This document shows, in pieces, positions 1 through 8,697 of a stretch of 27,002 bases of DNA; position 1 is the first letter of the stretch, and each line of letters begins with the position of its first letter. The translations under genes and the position numbers were made by a program. The stretch comes from HGM11525 sp045649145 (GTDB lineage Bacteria > Bacillota > Clostridia > UBA1381). Location: assembly GCA_045649145.1 (NCBI GenBank), contig JAZRPK010000064.1, positions 1 through 27,002 on the forward strand, given 5' to 3'. Under the pieces are notes generated by a model, which did not search any database, was not told where the DNA came from, and saw only the letters and a program-made list of their open reading frames with translations.

Positions 1-93
1 GAAAAATTTGATATCGGAATAGGCCATATTTACCCGGGATATAAAGAGCCTTGTACAAAAAACAGAAAAAGACGAGCAAAAAAGAGTCTGTAA
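1..93 (+). CDS. C-terminal end of an unidentified protein (partial)
   Basis: Frame 1 is open from the window edge to a TAA at 91-93, giving a 30-residue tail (begins EKFDIGIGHIYPGYKEPC) that ends in a strongly basic stretch rich in Lys and Arg. The other two forward frames are closed within the first 25 bases. The tail converges on feoB, and its stop codon lies in the loop of a strong hairpin that would terminate both genes, which supports a real gene end. I do not recognise the family; the start and most of the protein are outside the window. It could be a chance open frame, since 30 codons is short. Confidence 0.45.
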   Translation, partial: EKFDIGIGHIYPGYKEPCTKNRKRRAKKSL

Positions 94-112
94 ATTACAG
101 ACTCTTTTTAAT
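76..112. terminator. Bidirectional intrinsic terminator between the partial gene and feoB
   Basis: A near-perfect inverted repeat spans 79-109 (AAAAAGAGTCTGTAA pairing with its complement around one central A). It is flanked by A-runs on the left and T-runs on the right, so it can terminate transcription on both strands. It overlaps the last codons of the plus-strand tail and the feoB stop codon at 108-110. Confidence 0.8.
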
Positions 113-1901
113 GTACTATTGCAGATGCAATCTGATAAAACATAGTCGAAACAATCCACGCAACCACAAGCTGCAGGAGCAGTACGCCAAAAGTAAAGCT
201 TGCAGACTGCGACTCTCTTTTTATTGTTGCAATCGTCGCAATGCACGGCACGTACAAAAGGCAAAAAAGCATCATTGAATAGGCATTGATGCTGCCAAAT
301 CCAATCCCGCCAAGCGTTTCTTTAAGCAAGCTCATCCCTTGAGGCGATGCTACATTGCTTATCCCGAAAAGGACACCCATACTGGAGATGACAACCTCTT
401 TTGCGGCAATTCCCGACAGGAGTGCAACTGATATCTGCCAAAACCCAAGTCCCAGAGGCTCAAGGAGCGGTGCTATCACTCTTCCTGCCACAGCAGCAAA
501 GCTCTCGCCCATATTTTCTGTCATACCGTTTAAGTTGAAATTAAGTAAAAACCACACTATTACCGATGCAATAAATATGGTAGTTCCCGCCTTAGCAAGA
601 TAATCACAAATTTTTTCCCACACATATATAAACACCGTTTTTATACCCGGCATTTTATATTCTGGCAGTTCTATTAGCAGGTCATTCCCGCACATATTTG
701 TTTTTTTCATAAATGCCAATACCGAAACCGCCACCAGAATCCCTATTATGTACATAGAAAATGCCGCAAAAACTGCGTATTTGCCAAAGAAGATATCGGA
801 AAGCAGAATATATACAGGCATTCTTGCACTACAGGACATAAACGGTATCACAGCCATTGTTCTCCTTCTGTCCGATATATTCTCAAGCGTGCGTGATGCC
901 ATAACGGCAGGCACAGAACAGCCAAACCCTAACAGCATCGGTATAAAGGCTCTCCCTGAAAGTCCTATTTTGCCCATAATGGTGTCCATCACGTACGCAA
1001 CTCTTGACATATATCCGCTGTCCTCCAAAAACGCAAGCAACAGAAACAGAATAAATATATTCGGAAGGAATGTCAGGACTCCTCCTACTCCCGCAATAAT
1101 CCCGTCGGTAACAAGTGACACAATCCAATTGCTCGCGCCTGCTTTTATAAGAAATGCGCCGACTGCAAATGAAAAACTCTCCACCCAGCCCTCAAAATAT
1201 GTTTTAACAAAACCTCCAAGTGTAAAGGTAAGAAAAAACACCGCAGCCATAATCAGAAGGAATATCGGCACACCAAAGTATCTGTGTGTCAGTATTCTGT
1301 CTGCTTTGTCCGTTGCGGTGTTTTCTTCGCCTTTATCAATCGTTATCTCGGATATTATCCTGTCAACAAAGGCGTTTTTGTCTTCTATTTCCATTATTGT
1401 TTTCGGTTTCCCGACACAGTCTATTGCAGTTTCTATTAAGGTATCCAGTCCATCTCCTGTACGTGCCGAAACTGCTATTACCGGAATATCCAACAACTCT
1501 GAGAGCCTCTTAAGATTAAGTCGGGTTCCCCGCTTTTTCATAATATCAAGCATATTAACAGCGAGCACCATCGGTTTTGCAAGCTCTTTTAGCTGCAAGG
1601 TGAGGTAAAGGTTTCTCTCAAGATTTGAGCCGTCTGCGACGTTTATAATCACATCTGCATCGTTGGATTGAAGATACTCTTTTGTCAGCCGTTCCTCAAG
1701 TGTATACGCATCAAGCGAATATACACCCGGCAAATCTACCAGCCTATAATCCTCTCCCCCAAATTTTACCTCGCCCTCTTTCTTCTCAACAGTAACACCG
1801 GGCCAGTTGGCAACCTTTAGCCTTGCGCCTGTATATGCGTTAAAAAGAGTGGTCTTTCCGCAGTTGGGGTTTCCTGCAAACGCTATTATTTTCTTTTTCA
1901 T
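108..1901 (-). CDS. feoB: Ferrous iron transport protein B (FeoB)
   Basis: FeoB is the inner-membrane GTPase-coupled Fe(II) importer. The N-terminal G domain shows G1 GNPNCGKT (10-17), the WPGVTVEKKEG switch-I segment (33-43), G3 DLPG (56-59), G4 NMLD (116-119) and G5 SAR (145-147). After a linker come multiple hydrophobic segments carrying two Gate-like regions, one with the Cys-containing GFGCSVPAVMASR stretch and one with a second Cys near the C-terminal LYVPCIATIA. At 597 residues it is shorter than the Escherichia coli protein but normal for compact clostridial FeoBs. Start ATG at 1901 follows GAGGTG by 4 nt, 8 nt after feoA, so the two are co-translated. The gene is the last of the nine-gene minus-strand run. 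Confidence 0.96.
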   Translation of the reverse strand: MKKKIIAFAGNPNCGKTTLFNAYTGARLKVANWPGVTVEKKEGEVKFGGEDYRLVDLPGVYSLDAYTLEERLTKEYLQSNDADVIINVADGSNLERNLYLTLQLKELAKPMVLAVNMLDIMKKRGTRLNLKRLSELLDIPVIAVSARTGDGLDTLIETAIDCVGKPKTIMEIEDKNAFVDRIISEITIDKGEENTATDKADRILTHRYFGVPIFLLIMAAVFFLTFTLGGFVKTYFEGWVESFSFAVGAFLIKAGASNWIVSLVTDGIIAGVGGVLTFLPNIFILFLLLAFLEDSGYMSRVAYVMDTIMGKIGLSGRAFIPMLLGFGCSVPAVMASRTLENISDRRRTMAVIPFMSCSARMPVYILLSDIFFGKYAVFAAFSMYIIGILVAVSVLAFMKKTNMCGNDLLIELPEYKMPGIKTVFIYVWEKICDYLAKAGTTIFIASVIVWFLLNFNLNGMTENMGESFAAVAGRVIAPLLEPLGLGFWQISVALLSGIAAKEVVISSMGVLFGISNVASPQGMSLLKETLGGIGFGSINAYSMMLFCLLYVPCIATIATIKRESQSASFTFGVLLLQLVVAWIVSTMFYQIASAIVH

Positions 1902-1909
1902 ATGCCACC

Positions 1910-2122
1910 TCAGATGTCAATGCCTTGGGCAAATTTCTTTCCTACAGCAAATCTGCTGCCCCGCACCTTTATAATCACGGGGCCGTTTTTCCTTTTACCA
2001 AGAATTGTTATTCGTGCTCCTGTTGTAATACCAAGCATTTTAAGGCGATGGGTTATTTTCGGCTCAAGTGCGATAGCCTTGACCGCATATTCCCTGCCGC
2101 AAGTGCCTTCATTGAGCATCAT
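1910..2122 (-). CDS. feoA: Ferrous iron transport protein A (FeoA)
   Basis: This 70-residue protein fits the small cytosolic SH3-like FeoA family, which partners FeoB in Fe(II) uptake. Recognisable are the hydrophobic start of the fold, the RLKMLGITTGARITIL core (about 27-42), where the family has a leucine-Gly turn, and the closing segment PVIIKVRGSRFAVGKKFAQGI typical of FeoA C-termini. It starts at ATG 2122 (a second ATG follows immediately), about 11 nt after AAAGGGAG. It sits 8 nt before feoB and 19 nt after the DUF4330 gene. I see no Fur- or DtxR-like palindrome in the 19-nt gap, so iron-specific control at this point is not evident. Confidence 0.93.
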   Translation of the reverse strand: MMLNEGTCGREYAVKAIALEPKITHRLKMLGITTGARITILGKRKNGPVIIKVRGSRFAVGKKFAQGIDI

Positions 2123-2141
2123 AAGGCGGAAAACTCCCTTT

Positions 2142-2633
2142 CTATTCTACCTTTACAGAAATTATTTCTCCGGTTGCTTGCGAATAGCCGTTATTCATAT
2201 TCAACTTTTCTCCGACCATAATCTGTCTGCCGGAGGATGTGTAGTAGCCGTCATCGGTTTCGGTTCCCTGAGCCTTTAGTGTTATAGTAACATCATAACG
2301 ATTATCGTACTCGGCAAATGTGTATTTACCATCACTTTTCTGCACCAGAACACGTGCAGGCTCTGCTGTAACGTTAACTATATTTCCAAGTCCCTTTTTA
2401 CTTTCGGCGTCTGTTACATTTTCAAAATTGTCCTCAATTGCCTTAATAGACACATCACGTACATTCTCTACCAGCACGTCATAAACAATCGTTCTGTCAC
2501 CGCCGCTGACTGTTTCTGCCTTTTTAAGCTTTAAGCCGACAGCACCGATACACGCGAGAACGAGAACTATTACAAACAAATCGACAATACTGAACTTGCC
2601 GCCTATTCTACCCTTATCATCTATAAATTTCAA
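2142..2633 (-). CDS. DUF4330 family membrane-anchored protein (second copy)
   Basis: A short basic N-terminus (KFIDDKGRIGGKFS) precedes one transmembrane helix (about residues 15-34, IVDLFVIVLVLACIGAVGL) and an extracytoplasmic domain of roughly 125 residues rich in beta-strand-like segments. This is the DUF4330 pattern; function is unknown. I prefer the TTG start at 2633, which sits 5 nt after AGGGGGTGA and gives the usual MKFID-type N-terminus. The upstream in-frame GTG at 2642 abuts the Shine-Dalgarno run and seems too close. The protein is diverged in sequence from the DUF4330 paralogue just upstream, but shares its layout. Position in the polysaccharide run suggests a role at the outer face of the membrane. 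Confidence 0.8.
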   Translation of the reverse strand: MKFIDDKGRIGGKFSIVDLFVIVLVLACIGAVGLKLKKAETVSGGDRTIVYDVLVENVRDVSIKAIEDNFENVTDAESKKGLGNIVNVTAEPARVLVQKSDGKYTFAEYDNRYDVTITLKAQGTETDDGYYTSSGRQIMVGEKLNMNNGYSQATGEIISVKVE

Positions 2634-2648
2634 CCTGCTCACCCCCTG

Positions 2649-3080
2649 TTATTCTGCATCGGATACTCCGACAACGTATCCGCTTCCCGAAAAGTGCTTT
2701 GTTATTACGCTAAGCTGTTTTCCGACAGCAACATTTGCCGATTTATCAACTCCAATGGTAACATAGACATTTTCACGTTCGGGAATATCAGCAACAACAG
2801 CCTTGCCTGTGATATAATTATAGCTGTTTCTTTCACACGGTTTTGTTTCCACTCCCGTTACTGTTCCTATCTCTTTTTTCTCCACCTTTTCGGTGACCTT
2901 GTCACCTATTATGACATTCTCGGAAAAACCAACGTGCTTTTCGGTAAGCTCAAGAACAACAATCTTTTTCCCCTGAGCTACAATAGCTGTGCTGTCATCA
3001 ATTTTCATAAGCATAGCAGCCGCAACAGCCGCTACTATCACCAGCACTATTATTATATCTATTATATTAATCTTCTTCAT
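2649..3080 (-). CDS. DUF4330-like membrane-anchored protein (first copy)
   Basis: The 143-residue protein begins MKKINIIDIIIVLVIVAA, a single transmembrane helix after a two-Lys anchor. An outer domain follows with repeated VTGV/VVGV and ITGKAVV-type beta segments, consistent with the DUF4330 family. Function is unknown. ATG at 3080 follows AAAGGAT by about 10 nt; that site lies in the last codons of the upstream glycosyltransferase, whose stop is 4 nt away. Only 6-15 nt separate it from the next DUF4330 gene, so the pair is translationally linked. The two are probably an old tandem duplication and may work as a heteromer, which is inference. Confidence 0.75.
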   Translation of the reverse strand: MKKINIIDIIIVLVIVAAVAAAMLMKIDDSTAIVAQGKKIVVLELTEKHVGFSENVIIGDKVTEKVEKKEIGTVTGVETKPCERNSYNYITGKAVVADIPERENVYVTIGVDKSANVAVGKQLSVITKHFSGSGYVVGVSDAE

Positions 3081-3084
3081 ATGC

Positions 3085-4191
3085 TTATTTATCCTTTCTT
3101 AAAGAATATATGACATCCTCGTAAAGTGCTGTCAGTTTGTCGCACATTTCCATTGGAGAGAATTTCTCCGAAGCTATTTTAATACCCTCTTCGCCATATC
3201 TCTTCATAAGCTCGGGGTCTGATGCAAGTCTTAAAATCGCCGCCGTGAGATTCACCGCATCACCAACAGGCACTACTATACCGTTTCTGCCGTTTTCGAC
3301 AACCTCACGAGGTCCGCCTGCATCGGTTGTGATTGACGGCTTGCCTACACTCATACCCTCGATAAGAGATATGCTAAGTGCCTCTCGGTCGGAGGTTAAT
3401 ACGTTTATATCTATTGCGTTCATTATCTCGGTAATATCCTCTACATAACCTGTAAAAATGACCGCATCTGCTATACCAAGTGCCCGAGCTTCTGCTTTAA
3501 TTTCCTCCTCCATACTGCCGTCGCCGACAATTATAAAGCGGAACCTGTCATTAAGCTCGTAAACCGCCGCCGCTGCTGCCAAAAACAGCTTATGGTTTTT
3601 GACTCTCTCGAGCCTTGCAATAATTCCTACCGCAAGACAGCCGTCTAATTCAAGCTCCGAGCGCACTCTTTCTCTTTCCTCGTCAGAAAGGATTTTAAGA
3701 GGCGGCACACCGTTATATATAAGGCTTAATTTTTCAGACGGAATTCCGTCATCTTCCAGATTATGATAAACAGCCTTTGATACTGCAACGGCTCTGTCAC
3801 TGAGAAGTCTGTTTATAATTCTATATGCCAATCTTATAACGCTATTCCTCTTAGGCTCGATACAATGGCGTGTATTTATAACAGGTACTCCCAGAAGCTT
3901 AGCCGCAATACGTGCAGACAAGCTTGCGTGCGTATGAACAATGTCGGGCTGCTCTTTGGTTATAATCTCTTTTAGGGTGTTTATTCCATCTTTCGAGAAG
4001 GATTTATCAGCAATATTATCAGCCTCGATATACCTGACGCCCAGATCTTCTATTCGGTCTTTAAGTGCACTATCTGTCGGTATAACCACCGTCATATCAA
4101 TTCTTTCACGGTCATAAACTTCAAGAAAATTCAAAAGCCATACTCCCGCACCGCCGATATTGGTATCGGTCATAACCTGCATAACCCTCAT
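3085..4191 (-). CDS. GT4 family glycosyltransferase
   Basis: This is a retaining GT-B glycosyltransferase (group 1, GT4). The N-terminal domain has a glycine-rich loop (TNIGGAGVW) followed by PDIVHTHAS. The C-terminal domain has the nucleotide-sugar region: GIIARLERVKNHKLF, IIVGDGSMEEEI, FTGYVEDI and a full EX7E motif (EALSISLIE), then GKPSITTDAGG. No membrane segment is seen, so it probably acts at the inner face on a lipid-linked acceptor. I place the start at ATG 4191, which overlaps the ligase stop as ATGA and lies 8 nt after AGGAGGGG; a GTG at 4200 is in frame but poorly placed. The transferred sugar cannot be read from sequence. It likely extends the operon's wall polysaccharide. Confidence 0.9.
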   Translation of the reverse strand: MRVMQVMTDTNIGGAGVWLLNFLEVYDRERIDMTVVIPTDSALKDRIEDLGVRYIEADNIADKSFSKDGINTLKEIITKEQPDIVHTHASLSARIAAKLLGVPVINTRHCIEPKRNSVIRLAYRIINRLLSDRAVAVSKAVYHNLEDDGIPSEKLSLIYNGVPPLKILSDEERERVRSELELDGCLAVGIIARLERVKNHKLFLAAAAAVYELNDRFRFIIVGDGSMEEEIKAEARALGIADAVIFTGYVEDITEIMNAIDINVLTSDREALSISLIEGMSVGKPSITTDAGGPREVVENGRNGIVVPVGDAVNLTAAILRLASDPELMKRYGEEGIKIASEKFSPMEMCDKLTALYEDVIYSLRKDK

Positions 4192-6020
4192 AATCTGCAC
4201 CCCTCCTCTTTGTCAAGCCTTGCTCCGCTAATTATAAATGCCATTACAATCCAGAACATCAATGACATTCGCATATTGTACCACAAGCTCTCCGCAACAC
4301 CCTGGAAAAGATATCCCGCCAGCACTCCTGCAAAGGAATAGCAGACAGTCTTTATCAGTCTGTTTTCTCTAACCGATGCAATTTCACGGTAAGCTGTTGC
4401 AACAATCAATATATACGTTATAAGTCCGCCGACTCCTACATCAGCAACAAGCTGGATATAGAAGTTATGGGCGTGCAGGGCATAGCCCGCACCATTTAGG
4501 GCATAGTTTGAATAAACCGCCGCAAACGCATCCGAGCCGTAGCCTACTCCCGACATCCAGTAATCAACAGCCATTCTTGCCGACGCAATCCATACTGAAA
4601 CACGATACGCAGTCGAAGAATCGCCTGTGTTGCCTATACTCAAAAGCCTCTGCATTATACTCTCGGGCAAAACAAACGGCAATGCCAAAAGGGCCATTAT
4701 ACAAAGGACAATCCAGCGTCTGTCCCTTACAAGCAGAAACACCGCCACACCGAGCATAACACCTACCCACGCACCTCTCGACCATGTGTACAAAAGGCAC
4801 AAAAAGCACGCCGCAAATACTCCCAGCCATACCGTTTTTTGCGACAGGCTTTTAGAGAATACAAACAGCGAAAATATAATCGGGATGGTTATTATAAAAT
4901 ACTGTCCGAGTACATTTGGATTATCAAATGTTGCATAAACTCTTATCTTTATATCCTCAAACATATCAGGATCAACCCAGCTTTGTGTTGTAGCATCCAT
5001 CGTAAAATTCTGCACAATGCCGAAAAGTGCAATCAAAAGTGCACCAAGTGCAAAGGTTACCACCGCACCGCGCCATCTCGATGGTGTAGTGAGTGTATTT
5101 GCAATCACTACATACGCTGCAATAAATACAAGATATACAACAAAGACAAAAGCGCTTGACGGTATATTAAAGCTTGTAAGAGTTGAAAAGATACCAAGCA
5201 AAACGTAAATTGCCAGAAGCGGTGCAATAGCTGTCGGTTTAAGGTCTTTTATTCTGCCTGTTAAAAGTGCTGCAGCAAAGCCGACTACCGTCAACAAGCA
5301 CAAAGCCGCCACCGCAGCCGTAGGTAAAAATGCCGCCAGAAAAAGCACAGCAAAAACACCTATCTCAAACCGTGCTATTACCGCAGCTGCAAACATTACC
5401 GCAAAAATCGCAAGCACTGTTAAGATGGGATTTATCATACCCGCCGCAACACCAAGTGTCAAAGCGACAGCACAAACGGGCACAAGTGGGATTTTTCTAT
5501 CCTGAGGCTCTTTATATTCGCCGTTATAAAATATGCCCCCGACAAATCTAAGTATGCCGCTGCCAAGATAGAGCGAGTAGGCACTTTTTGAAAATATAAG
5601 ACATAATACCCCTACAGCAAAAAGGATCACGCCAACAGCAATATCAATTAAGCTGTCTCCAAAATTCAAAGCAGCAATTATTACCATCGGCAGAGAAAAG
5701 CTTATCACTACCGTGCCTATATATCTAAGAGGTATATTGAAAATGTCAATAAGTGATGTTAAAACTGCACTTTTTGGTTTTAACTCTGTCCTTTTGCCCA
5801 TAAGCAGCATACAAAGAGAACGATATGCGAGGCTGTTTTTCCACCATTCGCCCCCAAACACTCCGTGCATAAAGGCTTTGACGGCAACAGACTTAGATGC
5901 ACTTTTAATAAAGAAATTGCATACGCCATTAATCGTCTTTGCCAGAAGGCTTGCCTCATACCAGCTAACAAGCATTTTCCATACCGAAACAACAAATCCG
6001 ATTATTCTACTTTCTGCCAC
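4188..6020 (-). CDS. O-antigen ligase / Wzy-type polysaccharide polymerase-like membrane protein
   Basis: A 610-residue integral membrane protein with about a dozen hydrophobic segments. The O-antigen ligase (PF04932) region is in the second half: TWSRGAWVG near residue 410 and the HAHNFYIQLVADVG loop near 513, the conserved His-containing extracytoplasmic segment of WaaL/Wzy proteins. The long N-terminal part carries further membrane helices and a cytoplasmic start. The start is GTG 6020, with GGAGGTG 6 nt upstream; it overlaps the murJ end by 14 nt. In a Gram-positive cell such proteins polymerise repeat units or transfer glycans to a wall or protein acceptor. Which of the two it does here is not visible. 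Confidence 0.87.
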   Translation of the reverse strand: MAESRIIGFVVSVWKMLVSWYEASLLAKTINGVCNFFIKSASKSVAVKAFMHGVFGGEWWKNSLAYRSLCMLLMGKRTELKPKSAVLTSLIDIFNIPLRYIGTVVISFSLPMVIIAALNFGDSLIDIAVGVILFAVGVLCLIFSKSAYSLYLGSGILRFVGGIFYNGEYKEPQDRKIPLVPVCAVALTLGVAAGMINPILTVLAIFAVMFAAAVIARFEIGVFAVLFLAAFLPTAAVAALCLLTVVGFAAALLTGRIKDLKPTAIAPLLAIYVLLGIFSTLTSFNIPSSAFVFVVYLVFIAAYVVIANTLTTPSRWRGAVVTFALGALLIALFGIVQNFTMDATTQSWVDPDMFEDIKIRVYATFDNPNVLGQYFIITIPIIFSLFVFSKSLSQKTVWLGVFAACFLCLLYTWSRGAWVGVMLGVAVFLLVRDRRWIVLCIMALLALPFVLPESIMQRLLSIGNTGDSSTAYRVSVWIASARMAVDYWMSGVGYGSDAFAAVYSNYALNGAGYALHAHNFYIQLVADVGVGGLITYILIVATAYREIASVRENRLIKTVCYSFAGVLAGYLFQGVAESLWYNMRMSLMFWIVMAFIISGARLDKEEGCRL

Positions 6021-7557
6021 CTATCACACCTCCCAGAGCATTTTTGAAGCTTTTAACACCGATTGCATAAACCGATACAAGATATACCAAAAGTCCAACC
6101 ACACCGCAGACTGCACCGTGGAAAATATATCCAACCGTTCCGCCAGGGTATATTCCGTCTGTCAGTCTTGAAACCACAATTACAACCACAGCCATAACAG
6201 CGCCTGAGATAAATGTCTTTATAATATCAGCCAAATCCTCTTTAGCGAACAGTCTGCCCTGTTTTTTACGGTATGCTACAAAATTCAGCAGTGCATTAAC
6301 CGTCGAACCGCCTGCAGTTGCGAGTGCAAGGCCGTATACGCCGATTTTATCGTAAAAGAGATATGCCATAACTATATTTGCAAGCATCGAAACGAGCGCA
6401 CTTATCATCGGTGTTTTGGAATTTTTCATCGAGAAAAATGTCTTTGACATTATTTCGTTATACGCAAGTCCAATCATTCCTACCGAATAGCAGGAGAGTG
6501 TTGCTGCCGTTATGAGCGTTTTATCGTGCGTAAATTTGCCGTGCTCATATATTATGCCTATAACGTCCTTAGAAAGCAGTATAAAGCTCACCATAACAGG
6601 TACAATCACAAGCGTTATCGCCTTTAGAGAGCCGACAACAAGTTCTCTTGACTCGTCGGTACGCTCTTGAGCATTTGTACGTGAGAGCCGAGGGAATATC
6701 AGATTTGTTACCACGAACGAAAATACACCCGTCATAACAAGATAAAGTCTGTTAGAGCAGTTAAGTACTGATACAATTCCGTCCGCACCCGATGCCAGAC
6801 GTGTATTTACAAGCGAATACAGCGGCTGCACCCATGTGCTTATCAGCATCGGAAGTGCAAGAGAAAGTGCCTGCAAAATATACTTATCTCTTAAATCGAG
6901 TCTGGGCCTAAATTTATATCCTGTTTTTTTGAGTGCAGGTATCTGTATAAGCACCTGCAAGCTCCACGAAAAGAGTATCGCAACAGCCAGACCGTATACG
7001 CCAAACCTTTTACCGAAAAGCGGAAAATACAAGATTACCGCAACATTCGATACAAGGCTCATAACAGCAGGAATATTAAATTCTCCAAAAGACTGCAATA
7101 TTCCGACAAAGGAAAATGCAAGTCCGGTAAAAATCACCATCGGGAACATTATCGAGGAAAGCTTAGATGCAAGCTCCTTTGTTTCACCCACAAATTCAGG
7201 TGCTATAATTCCCGTAATCAATTGCTCCGAAAATACTATTCCAACTACAGAAAGTAAAACTGTCGCAAGAAGTATCATACCGATAAACTTATTGGCAAAG
7301 CTCATCGCCTTATCGGTATCCTCTTTTTCGCATATGCCGTTAAAGACAGGAATAAATGAAGCGGATATAACGCCGCCGATTACCATATCAAAAAGGGTAG
7401 TCGGCAGCTGCGATGCGGCAAAATACGCATCAACCGTATTCCCCACTCCGAAAAATGCAGTGATAAGAGATTCTCTTACAAGTCCGCACGCTTTCGCAAG
7501 AAAGGTGGCAAGTGCCATAAAGCTTGCTGTTTTGAGCATTCTGTTTTCGCCGCTCAC
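6007..7557 (-). CDS. murJ: MurJ/MviN family lipid-linked precursor flippase
   Basis: This 516-residue MOP-superfamily protein has the typical MurJ N-terminus (MLKTASFM, then AKACGLVRESLITAFFG and VDAYFAASQLPTTLFD) and about 14 hydrophobic segments. MurJ moves lipid II, or related undecaprenyl-linked glycans, to the outer face. The GTG start at 7557 has GGAGGTG 7 nt upstream and overlaps the csaB stop as GTGA. Lying between csaB and the ligase-like gene, it may be a dedicated flippase for the operon's polysaccharide rather than the main lipid II flippase; a second murJ elsewhere would settle that. The family call is secure, the substrate is not. Confidence 0.93.
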   Translation of the reverse strand: MSGENRMLKTASFMALATFLAKACGLVRESLITAFFGVGNTVDAYFAASQLPTTLFDMVIGGVISASFIPVFNGICEKEDTDKAMSFANKFIGMILLATVLLSVVGIVFSEQLITGIIAPEFVGETKELASKLSSIMFPMVIFTGLAFSFVGILQSFGEFNIPAVMSLVSNVAVILYFPLFGKRFGVYGLAVAILFSWSLQVLIQIPALKKTGYKFRPRLDLRDKYILQALSLALPMLISTWVQPLYSLVNTRLASGADGIVSVLNCSNRLYLVMTGVFSFVVTNLIFPRLSRTNAQERTDESRELVVGSLKAITLVIVPVMVSFILLSKDVIGIIYEHGKFTHDKTLITAATLSCYSVGMIGLAYNEIMSKTFFSMKNSKTPMISALVSMLANIVMAYLFYDKIGVYGLALATAGGSTVNALLNFVAYRKKQGRLFAKEDLADIIKTFISGAVMAVVVIVVSRLTDGIYPGGTVGYIFHGAVCGVVGLLVYLVSVYAIGVKSFKNALGGVIGGRK

Positions 7558-8657
7558 TCAAATTCACCTCCGCAAAGGAGCTCTATTGCAAGAGTTGCGT
7601 TTTTCTCTGCCTTTACCCTCAGTTCCTCTCTCTTTTTGAAAAGCTCGGCACGTTGGTTTTCGTAATCGCTCATACTCCGGTCGATAGCAGCTGTAAGCTG
7701 TTCATATGAGATTTTTTCCGCATTACAGTAATTATCTGTTCCGATATAGTCTAAAAATCCGCTGACCTTCGGGTCATATACAAGACCGATAAGCGGTACG
7801 CACTCTACTGCAGAATAGATAAGTGTATGCAATCTCATACCTATACAAAGACTCATATTAGAAAACAAGCACAAGAGTCTTTTTATATTATAATCCGCAT
7901 TTATCACAGCCGATTCCGCAGCAATAGCAGAACGTATTTTATTTGTTATATCCTCGTCGGTTTTCTGCTGCATAGGCAAAAATACAGGATAGAGTTCGTA
8001 CTTTTTATGTGCATAGTCCAAAGCCTTTGCAATAGTATCACAAAAATCAGCACCTACCGTTTTCCACGGACGCACCGAAACAAGCATCAGCTTTTTAGCC
8101 GATGGGATATTATTATCTTTTAATACCTCATCCGAGACCTCTTGTTCATACTCTAATCTGAACGCAGGGTCAGCAGTGATTTCAATATGCGGCTTGGTAA
8201 CGCCTATTTTCAAAAGCTCATCATATGATGCTTCATCTCTTAAGGTTATAATATCAACCTTGCTTAAAACCTTTTTGGTACGCTTTCTGTTTGCCTTTAA
8301 GTTAAGCGGCCCTATGCCGTTTGCGTAAAGCATAACCTTTTTTCTAAGCAGTAAGGCAGCTCTTATTATCCAAAGGTAATAGAGCAAAGATTTCGTGCTT
8401 GTGCCGTCCTGAATGAGCGTTCCGCCGCCCGATATCAACATCTTTGTAGTTATAAGCTCTTTTGCAACCTTTATAACATTTTGACGGCTTATTGCACGTA
8501 CGTTATATATCCTCTTGGTTTCACAAGGGTTCTTTGACAAAACCACAATATCAATATCAGGTTTTTTAGTTTTCAAATCGTTTATTATAGACATAAGGAG
8601 TGCGTCATCGCCGTTGTTTCGAAAGCCGTAGTAGCCCGAAATTACAACATCGCTCAT
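7554..8657 (-). CDS. csaB: Polysaccharide pyruvyl transferase CsaB
   Basis: CsaB adds a ketal-linked pyruvate to cell-wall polysaccharide, the modification recognised by SLH domains of surface proteins. The N-terminus shows VVISGYYGFRNNGDDALL, the characteristic glycine/Asn-Asp nucleotide-sugar-like fold entry. Further on are SGGGTLIQD and, near residue 273, the GMRLHTLIY segment with the invariant Arg and His, followed by GLVYDPKVSGF. The start is ATG 8657 (MSDVVIS), preceded by GGGGG; the longer open frame to 8726 has no comparable site and would overlap the upstream gene. It is 367 residues, normal for the family, and is coupled to murJ by a 4-nt overlap. Confidence 0.93.
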   Translation of the reverse strand: MSDVVISGYYGFRNNGDDALLMSIINDLKTKKPDIDIVVLSKNPCETKRIYNVRAISRQNVIKVAKELITTKMLISGGGTLIQDGTSTKSLLYYLWIIRAALLLRKKVMLYANGIGPLNLKANRKRTKKVLSKVDIITLRDEASYDELLKIGVTKPHIEITADPAFRLEYEQEVSDEVLKDNNIPSAKKLMLVSVRPWKTVGADFCDTIAKALDYAHKKYELYPVFLPMQQKTDEDITNKIRSAIAAESAVINADYNIKRLLCLFSNMSLCIGMRLHTLIYSAVECVPLIGLVYDPKVSGFLDYIGTDNYCNAEKISYEQLTAAIDRSMSDYENQRAELFKKREELRVKAEKNATLAIELLCGGEFE

Positions 8658-8697
8658 TTGAGAATTCCCCCTTTTTTCAAAGTTTTGACGCAGCCTT

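Noticed and set aside
748..1608. Long open frame of 286 codons on the plus strand opposite feoB
   Set aside because: It lies wholly antisense to a well-conserved FeoB, has no good ribosome site, and its translation has no recognisable domain. It is an effect of codon use on the opposite strand.
6836..7639. Open frame of 267 codons opposite murJ and the csaB end
   Set aside because: Antisense to a secure MurJ gene, no Shine-Dalgarno and low-complexity Ser/Ile-rich translation.
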